Positions 1 to 5,755 are shown, numbered from the stretch's first letter. The stretch: DNA of 8,513 nt from Hyphomicrobiales bacterium (GCA_023266715.1 JAHFPK010000109.1:1-8513), one strand, 5' to 3'. The notes: generated from the letters alone by a model not told the origin. Program-made: numbers and translations.

Positions 1-245
1 TGGTCAGCATGCAGCTTGTGCGTCTCGCTCGCCTTGGCCTGCCATCCACAGCCTGGCATCTGGCAAGTGAACAGCGCCCTAACCAAGCACTGCCAACGCA
101 GCCCTGTTGGCACATGGCACCAGAGCTTGAGCTTATACCAGCGATGATAGGCTTGGGCTCCTGGTGATCGCTGATTGTTGCGAGTGAAATGGCTGGCGGT
201 GAAGTCCATACCCAACACCTTAGCTGCAGCTACTCGCTCTGGCAT
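1..245 (-). CDS. HNH endonuclease, 5' part (runs off left edge)
   Basis: This is a leftward reading frame open to the window edge; 81 codons are visible. The protein begins MPERVAAAKVLGMDFTAS, then has an aromatic/basic stretch (about residues 33-42, AYHRWYKLKL), a Cys pair (C61, C66) and finally LHAD just at the edge. That end fits the start of the ADH core of phage HNH nucleases; the N and second H would lie outside the window. Such nucleases usually sit beside the terminase genes and assist DNA packaging, so packaging genes are expected to the left. I chose ATG at 245 because an in-frame TAA lies a short way upstream and the MPxR...LG opening resembles this family. An internal ATG at 209 has a better-placed AAGG and is a real alternative. 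The family call is good but rests on half a protein. Confidence 0.72.
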   Translation of the reverse strand, partial: MPERVAAAKVLGMDFTASHFTRNNQRSPGAQAYHRWYKLKLWCHVPTGLRWQCLVRALFTCQMPGCGWQAKASETHKLHAD

Positions 246-494
246 GGGAAGAGCGAACCGACTTCCAAAAGAAAATTATTCAAACGAGAGGCTGGATTCG
301 ACACCAATTTATCCTCGCAACCGTGCGCGCGGGGAGAGAGGGTTGCGCCATCATTGCTGTCGCACCAGCTCGGCGGCCCCAATGTTTCCTTCAACATCGC
401 TCTCATTTAAAGCAAAACCCGCCTTCGCGGGCGGGTTGCGGATGACGCAATTGTGGACTTAGGCCAAATGTGTAGACCTCGGGGGGGCGAGTTG
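246..494. other. Non-coding gap with a leftward terminator
   Basis: This gap lies between the end of the leftward early operon and the HNH gene. Its one clear element is the terminator at 408-437. A run of seven G occurs at 481-487. A leftward ORF of 58 residues (230-406) is open but overlaps the HNH start, has no convincing ribosome binding site and matches nothing I know. I see no strong promoter for the HNH gene. Confidence 0.5.
408..437 (-). terminator. Rho-independent terminator of the leftward operon
   Basis: AACCCGCC (416-423) and GGCGGGTT (430-437) form a perfect 8-bp GC-rich stem around a 6-base loop. Read leftward, the stem is followed by TTTTGCTTT; read rightward there is no T-run. 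It sits 58 bases past the stop of the last early gene and before the HNH gene. It therefore probably ends the early transcript and separates it from packaging genes. Confidence 0.72.
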
Positions 495-1070
495 TCAAGA
501 TGCCGGCTGAATGACTGGCCGGTAATCGGCAGCATGACTGCTGCCGCCTTGGATTGAACGCTTTCCGTGATAGTGGTGATCCAGCTCGGTCAAAGCGTTC
601 CGAAACGTCACAATGCCTGCATATCTCGCGTCTTTGTCGTCTTTAATGGGGTGCGAACGCCGGGCGTAAGTTGCCAAATCTTCTTCCAAAAGCAGGATGT
701 TGATAAGCGCGTTCGAATGCACCTTGCCAACGGCAAGGATGGCCTCGGCGAAGTTTCCGGCAGCAATCAGCCTGCTTTCGGAGGTCGGCTCGATCTTGCC
801 ACCGTCCACCACGTCTCGGGCGGTATCGACTGCGCTTACGATGCCGATCTTCGAGACGTACCAATCCTCGTAAAGCTGGGCGCCTGCCGAATAGTGATCG
901 AGCGTGATTGACCGCCTGGACATGAGCATGTCTAGAACCGATCCGTCGAGCATGCGAAGGTTGCTTGTAATCTCTTCGCGGTCACCGACCTTCATGGTCA
1001 TGGTCACTCGCTCTGAAGCATCGCCAGCTTTTCGAAGCCGCTCTTTCGTTGGCTCGGTGTCATCGGTCAA
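495..1070 (-). CDS. Phage protein, DUF6456-like
   Basis: The product has 191 residues. The first ~45 are charged, then comes a helical core. LDHYSAGAQLYEDWYVSK (about 58-74) and the C-terminal FRNALTELDHHYHG (156-169) resemble the start and end of DUF6456-type proteins, which are common in Hyphomicrobiales phages and chromosomes; the role is unknown. There is no signal peptide or membrane segment. The ATG overlaps the stop of the HNH-like gene as ATGA, so translation is probably coupled; the upstream Shine-Dalgarno is weak. It is the last gene before the terminator at 408-437. That it is a gene is very likely; the family call is tentative. Confidence 0.82.
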   Translation of the reverse strand: MTDDTEPTKERLRKAGDASERVTMTMKVGDREEITSNLRMLDGSVLDMLMSRRSITLDHYSAGAQLYEDWYVSKIGIVSAVDTARDVVDGGKIEPTSESRLIAAGNFAEAILAVGKVHSNALINILLLEEDLATYARRSHPIKDDKDARYAGIVTFRNALTELDHHYHGKRSIQGGSSHAADYRPVIQPAS

Positions 1071-1390
1071 AGCAGCACCGCCTGGCCAAGCCGTTCATTT
1101 CTGCGCTGTTTGATTCCACTCGCCTTCATCGGCGCGTCATACGTGATGTGGCAACGCTGGCACCAATGCCGAAGATTATCTAAAGAATTGTTTTCTGGTG
1201 TTTGGTCGAGATGCGCAGTCGTAAGCACGACCCTTGACCCGGTGACGGGATGCGGCTCATAATTCACTGCCCTGCAATCGGGATAAGCTGGCGAGCCTTC
1301 GCACCTATTGCCCGAGCGCTCACGAACCTGGGCGACGATATCTTTCCAGTTTTTCGGATAGCGATCTTTGTTTTCAGGCCTGATTGGCAT
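1067..1390 (-). CDS. HNH-like phage protein
   Basis: The product has 107 residues. It shows C30 and C39, then TTAHLDQTPEN (57-67) with H60, DNLRHWCQRCH (71-81) with N72, C77, C80 and H81, followed by a basic tail. This is the zinc-bound beta-beta-alpha arrangement of small HNH proteins (AHLD...DNL...CQRCH). Such proteins are frequent in phage replication clusters; nuclease activity is possible but not certain. I start at ATG 1390, which has GAGG six bases upstream (GAGGCGAGCC), rather than at ATG 1402 four codons earlier. It overlaps the end of the 50-residue gene upstream by 17 bases, and its stop overlaps the next start. Confidence 0.87.
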   Translation of the reverse strand: MPIRPENKDRYPKNWKDIVAQVRERSGNRCEGSPAYPDCRAVNYEPHPVTGSRVVLTTAHLDQTPENNSLDNLRHWCQRCHITYDAPMKASGIKQRRNERLGQAVLL

Positions 1391-1526
1391 GGCTCGCCTC
1401 AATTTCCAACCGCTTCAACTCATGCACAATTTCTGACTTCTCCACATGAAACGCTTCCGGATCGCCATGCCTGGGAACATTGCGGTCAACTCGCTCGCGG
1501 ATGCGTTTGAGGGTTTCGGGGTTCAT
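1374..1526 (-). CDS. Small phage protein, 50 residues
   Basis: This short leftward gene encodes MNPETLKRIRERVDRNVPR and onward, with a central HGDPEAFHVEKSEIVHELKRL (20-40) and the end ASHANQA. It is charged and probably helical. Support comes from an ATGA overlap with the stop of the upstream gene at 1523, from filling the only gap in an otherwise gapless operon, and from the DPExFHxEKSEI pattern, which I recall from small proteins of Rhizobiales phages. The role is unknown. It overlaps the following HNH-like gene. Confidence 0.68.
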   Translation of the reverse strand: MNPETLKRIRERVDRNVPRHGDPEAFHVEKSEIVHELKRLEIEASHANQA

Positions 1527-2164
1527 GCCGCAGACTTTCTCCGATGCGCACCGGCAATAGCTGTATCGTGGCTGGCAATCAGCTTGTCCATGTCGAGATC
1601 GGATTTATATTCATTGCCGTGACGGTCGGTATATTTCGGCTTTGGCACCTTTGAGAGAATTGGATCTAGCGGGATGTTGTTCCTGAAGTTGGCAATGAGG
1701 TCTTTGATCCGCACATTCCTCGCCTCACGCTCATTTTCCGAGACGTTGTATTTTGCCTCTTCCTCTTCCTGCTTGGCACGGTTTTCTCGCTCAATCTTAT
1801 GCAGTTTGGCGTTGCATTTTATTTGTTCACGGCGGGCCAGTTCATCATCCAAAGCCTTCTTTACGTCCGCTGTCTTGGGCACGAATTGCAGCTTTCCTGG
1901 CAATCCTTGTGGACCCATGGCACGATAGGCCACCGACAATGGATACATGGCGATGACCTCCTTGACCGCAACGACAAAACCCTTTGCTTCGTGCGCCTTA
2001 AAGTCAGGATAGTTGCGCAAAAGTCGCGCGGTAAGTTCAATGGCCGCAGTTTCGCCGCACTGCGCCGACTCACATTCAATTATGCCGATGACCGCATCGC
2101 AGATCTCATCGGGCAGCAGTCTTGTGCGCCAATCAGGGATCGCGGAGGTGTTGAGAATTGTCAT
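1523..2164 (-). CDS. Phage protein downstream of the replication gene, coiled coil
   Basis: From ATG 2164 the product has 213 residues. Residues 1-105 are a compact domain (PDWRTRLLPDEICDAVIGI; CGETAAIELTARLLRNYPDF; AMGPQGLPGKLQFVPKTADV). Residues ~106-165 are very rich in Glu, Lys and Arg and look like a coiled coil. The tail has a KYTDRHGNEYKSD segment and a basic end. The position directly after the DUF1376 replication gene would suit a helicase loader or replication accessory, but that is inference only. Start choice: ATG 2239 would add 25 residues and has AAAGG eight bases upstream, but would overlap the preceding gene by 107 bases. ATG 2164 has AAGGA close by and overlaps by 32, so I prefer it. 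Confidence 0.82.
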   Translation of the reverse strand: MTILNTSAIPDWRTRLLPDEICDAVIGIIECESAQCGETAAIELTARLLRNYPDFKAHEAKGFVVAVKEVIAMYPLSVAYRAMGPQGLPGKLQFVPKTADVKKALDDELARREQIKCNAKLHKIERENRAKQEEEEAKYNVSENEREARNVRIKDLIANFRNNIPLDPILSKVPKPKYTDRHGNEYKSDLDMDKLIASHDTAIAGAHRRKSAA

Positions 2165-2984
2165 CGCTTCCTTGATTTTCTCGTCTGAGTTCGTCGAGGG
2201 CTTCTTGGACACCAGAAGGGTCTGAGCGAGATTTTCCATTCAAAAAACCTTTCAGTTGCGGGTATTTTCTCAATTGATTTCGGAAGGTTGCCTGCCAGTC
2301 GAGCTTTGTTCCGCGGGCGCCTGGTACGCCCACCCAATAGTCGAGAAATTCGGCGAGGCATGAATCCCAAAGAGATTGCGTAAAATGCAGGTCTTTAGCC
2401 ACTTTTTGACAGCTTTGATCCGGCTGAAAATCGCGGCTTATGCGAGTTCCCTTGGACGGTTTTGGTTCGATTGTGGCGACGACGCAAGCGTCGTCGATTG
2501 CACTACCACTTCCTACTTTTTCTTCTTCCTGTCTCGTCTCGTCTCGTCTATGGGACTTCGTTACGTTACTACGTGACGCACTTTCGCTACGTTTGGCGAT
2601 ACGTGCTTCTGTGGCGGCTCTAGTGCGTTCGTGACGTTCTGCTTTGGCAAGAGCGGCACGTCTTACGTCGTCGCAAAGAGTTTTGTTATAGAGCCTGCCG
2701 TCGCTGCACAGCACAAAACCCCGCAATGCCATTTCCTTGACCTTCGGCCATTTGGATCCTGTCCCTGAAAATCCGGCGAGTATGGCGTCATCGTTCGGTA
2801 AAGAGCCTGCCGGTTTCTGGTTCCAGGCCCTGCACCAGAGCACCACGGCAGCCTTGAAGGCGTCGCCGGTCGACAGCGCCAAAAGTTCTGATGAAATGAT
2901 TTTCTGCGTGTTGAGCATAAAACCTGGGAGGCCCTCAACGTCGTGGCTGAGATCGGTAAATGGCTCGGGAAGGTCAGTCACTCC
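2133..2984 (-). CDS. DUF1376-type phage replication protein
   Basis: From GTG 2984 the product has 283 residues. Residues ~1-105 match DUF1376 phage proteins: a proline-rich opening (PEPFTDL), an STGDAFKAAVVLWCRAWNQ helix, SLPNDDAILAGFSG, KWPKVKEMALRGFVLCSDGR and then a basic helix. A low-complexity linker (~106-180, RRDETRQEEEK) follows. The C-terminal FLDYWVGVPGARGTKLDW and TFRNQLRK are typical of phage replication initiators and helicase loaders. The likely role is recruiting replication machinery at the phage origin. The GTG start has GGAGG seven bases upstream and lies at the upstream gene's stop; an earlier ATG (3008) lacks this. Arg codons in the linker are mostly CGT and AGA, and the DNA there is full of repeats (see the origin candidate). 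It overlaps the next gene by 32 bases. Confidence 0.88.
   Translation of the reverse strand, partial: GVTDLPEPFTDLSHDVEGLPGFMLNTQKIISSELLALSTGDAFKAAVVLWCRAWNQKPAGSLPNDDAILAGFSGTGSKWPKVKEMALRGFVLCSDGRLYNKTLCDDVRRAALAKAERHERTRAATEARIAKRSESASRSNVTKSHRRDETRQEEEKVGSGSAIDDACVVATIEPKPSKGTRISRDFQPDQSCQKVAKDLHFTQSLWDSCLAEFLDYWVGVPGARGTKLDWQATFRNQLRKYPQLKGFLNGKSRSDPSGVQEALDELRRENQGSDDNSQHLRDP
2460..2670 (-). other. Candidate phage replication origin inside the DUF1376 gene
   Basis: Read leftward this stretch holds, in order: seven ACGT tetranucleotides within about 107 bases (2563-2668), including TACGT repeated in pairs; almost four copies of the pentamer AGACG (about 2531-2550); a purine-rich tract (about 2510-2530); and a perfect 9-bp inverted repeat CGACGACGC/GCGTCGTCG around AA (2477-2496). 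Clustered short repeats next to a purine-rich tract inside a replication gene recall lambda ori within O. This is inference from layout; the repeats are not a known iteron family. Confidence 0.27.
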
Positions 2985-3295
2985 GCCTCCTCCACTTTGC
3001 TGCCCCATCGGGCGATGAATGCGTGATGCTCGCAGTAGGATTTGTGCGAGATTTTCGCCCCGCACATCGTCTTGTCCTGCACTGTGAACTTGCACTGGTC
3101 ATCGGCGAGCGAGAGCAACGGCCCAGGTCTATATTCCGTCGCCCTTGTCTTCGGCCCGAGCACCGCGCGATAAACCCTGGCGTTGCTGCCGGCAATCTGC
3201 TTGCGCCGCGGCACGTCGCCAAGTTGAGTAATCGGGTCCGGCTGTTCGTAGGGGCGGAATTCAAAGCGCTTGCCGGTGAAAACGAGGCGTTTCAT
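2978..3295 (-). CDS. GcrA-like C-terminal domain protein
   Basis: The product has 105 residues. Residues ~64-95 read DDQCKFTVQDKTMCGAKISH then KSYCEHHAFIA. The spacing C68, C78-G, SYC88-x-H90-H91 matches the conserved C-terminal motif of GcrA cell-cycle regulators (CxW...FCG...SPYCxxHAxxA). In Caulobacter that region binds sigma-70. The N-terminal helix-turn-helix of GcrA is absent; instead residues 1-60 hold an unrecognised region (FRPYEQPDPITQLGD, VYRAVLGPKTRATEYRPG). The gene just upstream ends in a helix-turn-helix of the right general type, and the two overlap as ATGA. It could be a sigma-interacting regulator of phage or host promoters. The gene is secure and the motif is clear; the function is inferred. 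Confidence 0.82.
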   Translation of the reverse strand: MKRLVFTGKRFEFRPYEQPDPITQLGDVPRRKQIAGSNARVYRAVLGPKTRATEYRPGPLLSLADDQCKFTVQDKTMCGAKISHKSYCEHHAFIARWGSKVEEAE

Positions 3296-3645
3296 TTGTA
3301 TCCCGCCTTCCGCATCTTCAGAACCTTGTCATAAACCCGGTGATAAGCCACATGCAGCGCCGCAGCGCATTGCTTGATCGTCTTGCGGTCCATGTTCTCC
3401 TTGAGCCATGCGATCTGGCCTTCGCTCCATGTGAGGCCCCGCCGTTTGGGGATTCCGGCAAGCGCCCCGCGCTTGGCTACCGACGCCTCACCACCCTTGA
3501 CCATGTATTCCTTGCTGTAATTATTGTTGAAGCTCGAAGCGCCGGAGAAATTCTCGTTGACCTCTTTGCACTTCACCGCGCCATCAGGTGTGAAGTAAAA
3601 AAACTTGCCGTCGAGGGCGCGCTTCATTTGCTGTTCGAGATTCAT
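3292..3645 (-). CDS. Helix-turn-helix (SANT/Myb-like) DNA-binding protein
   Basis: The product has 117 residues from ATG 3645. Residues 1-60 contain an FFYFTPDGAVKCKEV segment and an Asn/Ser-rich stretch (FSGASSFNNNYSKEYM). A basic region leads into GLTWSEGQIAWLKENMD and KTIKQCAAALHVAYHRVYDK (about 70-110), a three-helix fold of the SANT/GcrA-N type, ending KMRKAGYK. It probably binds DNA. I chose ATG 3645 because it forms an ATGA overlap with the upstream stop and has AGGGG eight bases before it; an ATG at 3672 would enlarge the overlap. A GATTC (GANTC) site covers the start region. Its stop overlaps the GcrA-C-like gene, suggesting the two products work together. Confidence 0.82.
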   Translation of the reverse strand: MNLEQQMKRALDGKFFYFTPDGAVKCKEVNENFSGASSFNNNYSKEYMVKGGEASVAKRGALAGIPKRRGLTWSEGQIAWLKENMDRKTIKQCAAALHVAYHRVYDKVLKMRKAGYK

Positions 3646-3977
3646 GGTATCGACCCCTGCCCTTCCAGCCAACGCTCTTCAATTGGCCTCCCGACACGAT
3701 TGGCCCTCTCGATGCCCTGCAGCATGCCGTCCGAAATGCCCCTATCAACATAGACAACCGTGGCCTCGGCGCGCTCACCCCATTCCAAGCCTGCAGCTAT
3801 GCCGAGTGTGCGTTCTGCCGGGATCAGGTCGTTCAAAACGCCCGTTTGGGTGTAAAGCAGATGCGATGCGAACGGTGCCTCACCGCGCAAAAGACAATCC
3901 CGCATGCAGGCCCTGGCGTAGGCTTTGTTGGCCTCAACGTCGCCAGCATATGGGCTTTCGATAATTACAAGCCTCAT
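3642..3977 (-). CDS. DUF7768-type (deoxyribosyltransferase-like) protein
   Basis: The product has 111 residues with a Rossmann-like pattern. It opens MRLVIIESPYAGDVEANKAY, then has APFASHLLYTQTG (34-46), PAERTLGI (53-60), a VVYVDRGISDGM strand and turn (74-85), and GIERANRVGRPIEER. This resembles the small phage family DUF7768, related to nucleoside 2-deoxyribosyltransferases and MazG-neighbour proteins. A role in nucleotide handling or base modification is possible but unproven. The start has GGGAGG close upstream. ATGA overlaps at both ends fix its place between the methyltransferase and the helix-turn-helix gene. Confidence 0.87.
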   Translation of the reverse strand: MRLVIIESPYAGDVEANKAYARACMRDCLLRGEAPFASHLLYTQTGVLNDLIPAERTLGIAAGLEWGERAEATVVYVDRGISDGMLQGIERANRVGRPIEERWLEGQGSIP

Positions 3978-4582
3978 GCAACCTCCCGGAACTTGTCAGT
4001 CTGATTTCCCCATACATCCCATCCAGATCGCTTCTGCCTTGCAAAGAGTTCGAGATATGGGCCCGCCACCAGCCGTTCAATGCGTCCATGAATACCGTCA
4101 GGCTTTCTCGAATGCTCGCGGCGCGGCGAGATAATCGATTGCCGCACGTCAGCGTTCAAGCGCTTGGGCTTGCCGCGTGTTGCGAGAAGGCAGACTTCCG
4201 AATTGGCGCGTGTCCAATAGCCCATGCCCATCTGGCCTTCGAGTGAGTCCTGGAAAAGCTCAATCTGCCCGGCGTGAGCCTTCATCCAATTGAAAGCGCA
4301 GGTCTTGTACGTGAAGCCCCAGCTTTCAATCAGGCTGATAGCCTGCAGAAGCGTGGGCCAAGTCACCCAAATGAAGAGGACGCAATCATCCGCGGCCAAT
4401 TCAGTGATCGGCAAAGCTGAAATTTCCTCGGCAGACATGGTTTGGTAATGGACAGCAGCAGCAACATTCGTGCCGTGTCCGGATCGCCGCTTGACGGCAG
4501 TTTCGCCGCTCCAGACCTCGTAACGCCAAGGCGGATCAGCCAATATCGCGCCGTAACCGTTTTTTGTAAGGCCGTCGAACAT
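3974..4582 (-). CDS. MT-A70 family adenine DNA methyltransferase
   Basis: The product has 202 residues, the normal size for phage MT-A70 proteins. The catalytic ADPPW motif is at 15-19 (D16-P17-P18-W19). It is followed by HYQTMSAEEISALPI, a VLFIWVTWPTL strand, TRANSEVCLLATRGKPKR, PRREHSRKPD and the closing YLELFARQKRSGWDVWGNQ, all family hallmarks. The enzyme would move a methyl group from S-adenosylmethionine to adenine N6 in DNA, either protecting phage DNA or altering regulatory sites. No target-recognition domain or restriction partner is visible, so it is a solitary enzyme. Its ATG shares one base with the resolvase stop (TAATG), and GAGGG lies ten bases upstream. Confidence 0.94.
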   Translation of the reverse strand: MFDGLTKNGYGAILADPPWRYEVWSGETAVKRRSGHGTNVAAAVHYQTMSAEEISALPITELAADDCVLFIWVTWPTLLQAISLIESWGFTYKTCAFNWMKAHAGQIELFQDSLEGQMGMGYWTRANSEVCLLATRGKPKRLNADVRQSIISPRREHSRKPDGIHGRIERLVAGPYLELFARQKRSGWDVWGNQTDKFREVA

Positions 4583-5163
4583 TACGCCGCCGCCCTCTCC
4601 CGCTCTTCCATGGCCATGCGAACGCGCGTCACCCTGGCGGCGGTCTTGCGGCGGTATTCAACATCCTGGTGCGCACAGCCAAAATCCCAAAGCGCGCAAG
4701 CCTCGGCCGCGTGGTGATTGTCGATCAGCCAGCCCCGGTCAGCGCAGGCTTTGAGTGCTGCGTCCTTGAGCCAATTGGTGCGGTCGCGCTCGGCGGTCCA
4801 CTTGGGAGCGTTCCCGCGGCCGAGAAAGCGTTTCCGCCATGTGCCTATGTCAACCATGAAGCATTCGCAGCCGATGAAATCACAAGCGGCCTCGATGCCG
4901 GCTACAACCTCGAACTGCTCATAGACCGTCTGCGAATTGAAGCGCGCCGCGTTGATCACAATCTGCTCGCAATAGACCGCTTGCGGTCGAATGACCTCCA
5001 TGAGCGAGATTGCCCATTTCCGGACTTCGCGGATCAGCAGCACACCGTTTTCGCCGTAGCTTTCGAAGGGCTCCACACCCCAGGTTGGCGCCGTGTCGCC
5101 GACGCTGTCACCGTGGCAAAAGCCGGTGTTTTTCCTGCTTTGATCGAGGCCCAGGATGATCAT
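4582..5163 (-). CDS. RuvC-like Holliday junction resolvase
   Basis: The product has 193 residues with an RNase H-like fold. MIILGLDQSRKNTGF carries the first catalytic Asp (D7). AVYCEQ carries E66, at the same spacing as E. coli RuvC. DNHHAAEACALW (148-159) supplies the last acidic/His group (D148, H151, E154). The tail is Arg-rich. Phage relatives cut branched DNA arising from replication and recombination before packaging. The gene begins two bases after the stop of the GapR-like gene and has almost no Shine-Dalgarno, so it probably relies on coupled translation. The family call is firm; substrate range cannot be read from sequence. Confidence 0.92.
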   Translation of the reverse strand: MIILGLDQSRKNTGFCHGDSVGDTAPTWGVEPFESYGENGVLLIREVRKWAISLMEVIRPQAVYCEQIVINAARFNSQTVYEQFEVVAGIEAACDFIGCECFMVDIGTWRKRFLGRGNAPKWTAERDRTNWLKDAALKACADRGWLIDNHHAAEACALWDFGCAHQDVEYRRKTAARVTRVRMAMEERERAAA

Positions 5164-5165
5164 CG

Positions 5166-5543
5166 TCAGCCGTTCAGCGCATGTTCAAAAAGGTTCATGT
5201 CACCCAGCTTGGCGCTGATCTCGGCAAAGATCGCCTTCTGCGCGTCGCTCAAGGTATCGGTGACGCGCTCTGCTTTCCGGCGCAGCGCACGTTCGCGCAG
5301 TTTGGCGGCGAAGGGTTTCTTTGGAATTGAAGCTTCGGCCGCTTCGGTTTTGATTTCCTTCTGGCGGTCACGATGCGGCTGGCAGGCAGCTTCGGCATCG
5401 GCCATGATCTTGTTGATCTTGTCGTCCTCATCTTCATATTCAGCAATGAATCCCTTCAATGCGGCTTCATCGATGCCGTTGACGCTCGCATGCACCTTCG
5501 CGCCTTCTGTCGGATCATCTGGAATTTCGGCTGTGCGTGGCAT
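5166..5543 (-). CDS. Helical phage protein, GapR/DUF2312-like
   Basis: The product has 125 residues and is almost wholly charged and helical. ALKGFIAEYEDEDDKINKIM (29-48) is followed by HRDRQKEIKTEAAEASIPKK (57-76) and FAAKLRERALRRKAERVTDT. This pattern (helix, R-x-IK-x-AxxAGIPKK, basic helix) recalls DUF2312/GapR-type proteins and their common phage cousins. GapR itself binds over-twisted DNA. Whether this one binds DNA is inference. The N-terminus (first ~20 residues) is low in structure. AGGAG lies seven bases before the ATG. It is the first substantial gene of the leftward operon and leads directly into the resolvase gene. Confidence 0.83.
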   Translation of the reverse strand: MPRTAEIPDDPTEGAKVHASVNGIDEAALKGFIAEYEDEDDKINKIMADAEAACQPHRDRQKEIKTEAAEASIPKKPFAAKLRERALRRKAERVTDTLSDAQKAIFAEISAKLGDMNLFEHALNG

Positions 5544-5645
5544 TCAGTTTCTCCTATGAGTTTTTGCAAGCAAAATCGCGGCGGAAATTACCCCACCGAG
5601 AAACGAAAATAGCAATATCGTTGCGCATCTTTTTCTCCTTTTCAC
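5544..5645 (-). CDS. Candidate 33-residue membrane peptide
   Basis: From GTG 5645 the frame encodes a basic start (MKRRKRC), one hydrophobic segment (ATILLFSFLGGVISAAILLA, residues 8-27) and a basic end (KTHRRN). That is a typical single-span membrane peptide. Its TGA directly abuts the ATG of the GapR-like gene, and an in-frame TAA closes the frame upstream. GGAA six bases before the GTG is a weak ribosome site. A different frame inside it (5554-5628) has a stronger one, so only one of the two may be real, or both are used. Confidence 0.42.
   Translation of the reverse strand: MKRRKRCATILLFSFLGGVISAAILLAKTHRRN
5554..5628 (-). CDS. Candidate 24-residue leader peptide
   Basis: The ATG at 5628 has an ideal AAGGAG six bases upstream and encodes MRNDIAIFVSRWGNFRRDFA then CKNS. 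Its TAG overlaps the AGGAG that serves the GapR-like gene, an arrangement suited to translational coupling or a leader. It lies wholly inside the membrane-peptide frame. The peptide itself resembles nothing I know. Confidence 0.33.
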   Translation of the reverse strand: MRNDIAIFVSRWGNFRRDFACKNS

Positions 5646-5687
5646 AATTCGTTCCGCTTGGCTCGGCGGTTAAATTGTGGTTGTGAA
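5641..5687. promoter_or_regulatory. Inverted repeats upstream of the leftward operon
   Basis: CACAATT (5643-5649) is mirrored by AATTGTG (5673-5679), and TTCACAA (5641-5647) is also mirrored by TTGTGAA (5681-5687). CCGC and GCGG lie between. The block could be an operator with three TTGTG half-sites, or a hairpin in the operon leader. No convincing -35/-10 pair was found with it. Confidence 0.3.
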
Positions 5688-5710
5688 CTTCAATGTTCCG
5701 CGTACTGATC

Positions 5711-5755
5711 AAAAACTGGTGGAAGGGCACAAGCGAGGCCAGCCCATGCCCTTCC
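5711..5755 (-). terminator. Leftward terminator-like hairpin (proximal)
   Basis: GGAAGGGCA (5721-5729) and TGCCCTTCC (5747-5755) form a perfect 9-bp stem with a 17-base loop. Read leftward, TTTTT follows four bases after the stem. Rightward there is no T-run. It lies between the Cro-like gene and the early operon. Confidence 0.45.

Noticed and set aside
280..305. tRNA T-arm-like sequence on the minus strand (GTGTCGAATCCAGC)
   Set aside because: No acceptor, D-arm or anticodon arm can be built around it.
230..406. Leftward frame of 58 codons before the HNH gene
   Set aside because: It overlaps the HNH start in another frame, has a poor ribosome site and an unconvincing composition.
478..491. 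CTCG/CGAG palindrome around a G-run
   Set aside because: Four-base arms at a homopolymer are expected by chance and have no T-run.
3340..3753. Rightward open frame of 137 codons
   Set aside because: It is antisense to the helix-turn-helix and DUF7768 genes, whose motifs and ATGA junctions are clear.
4669..5559. Rightward open frame of 296 codons
   Set aside because: It is antisense to the secure RuvC-like and GapR-like genes and has no recognisable domain.
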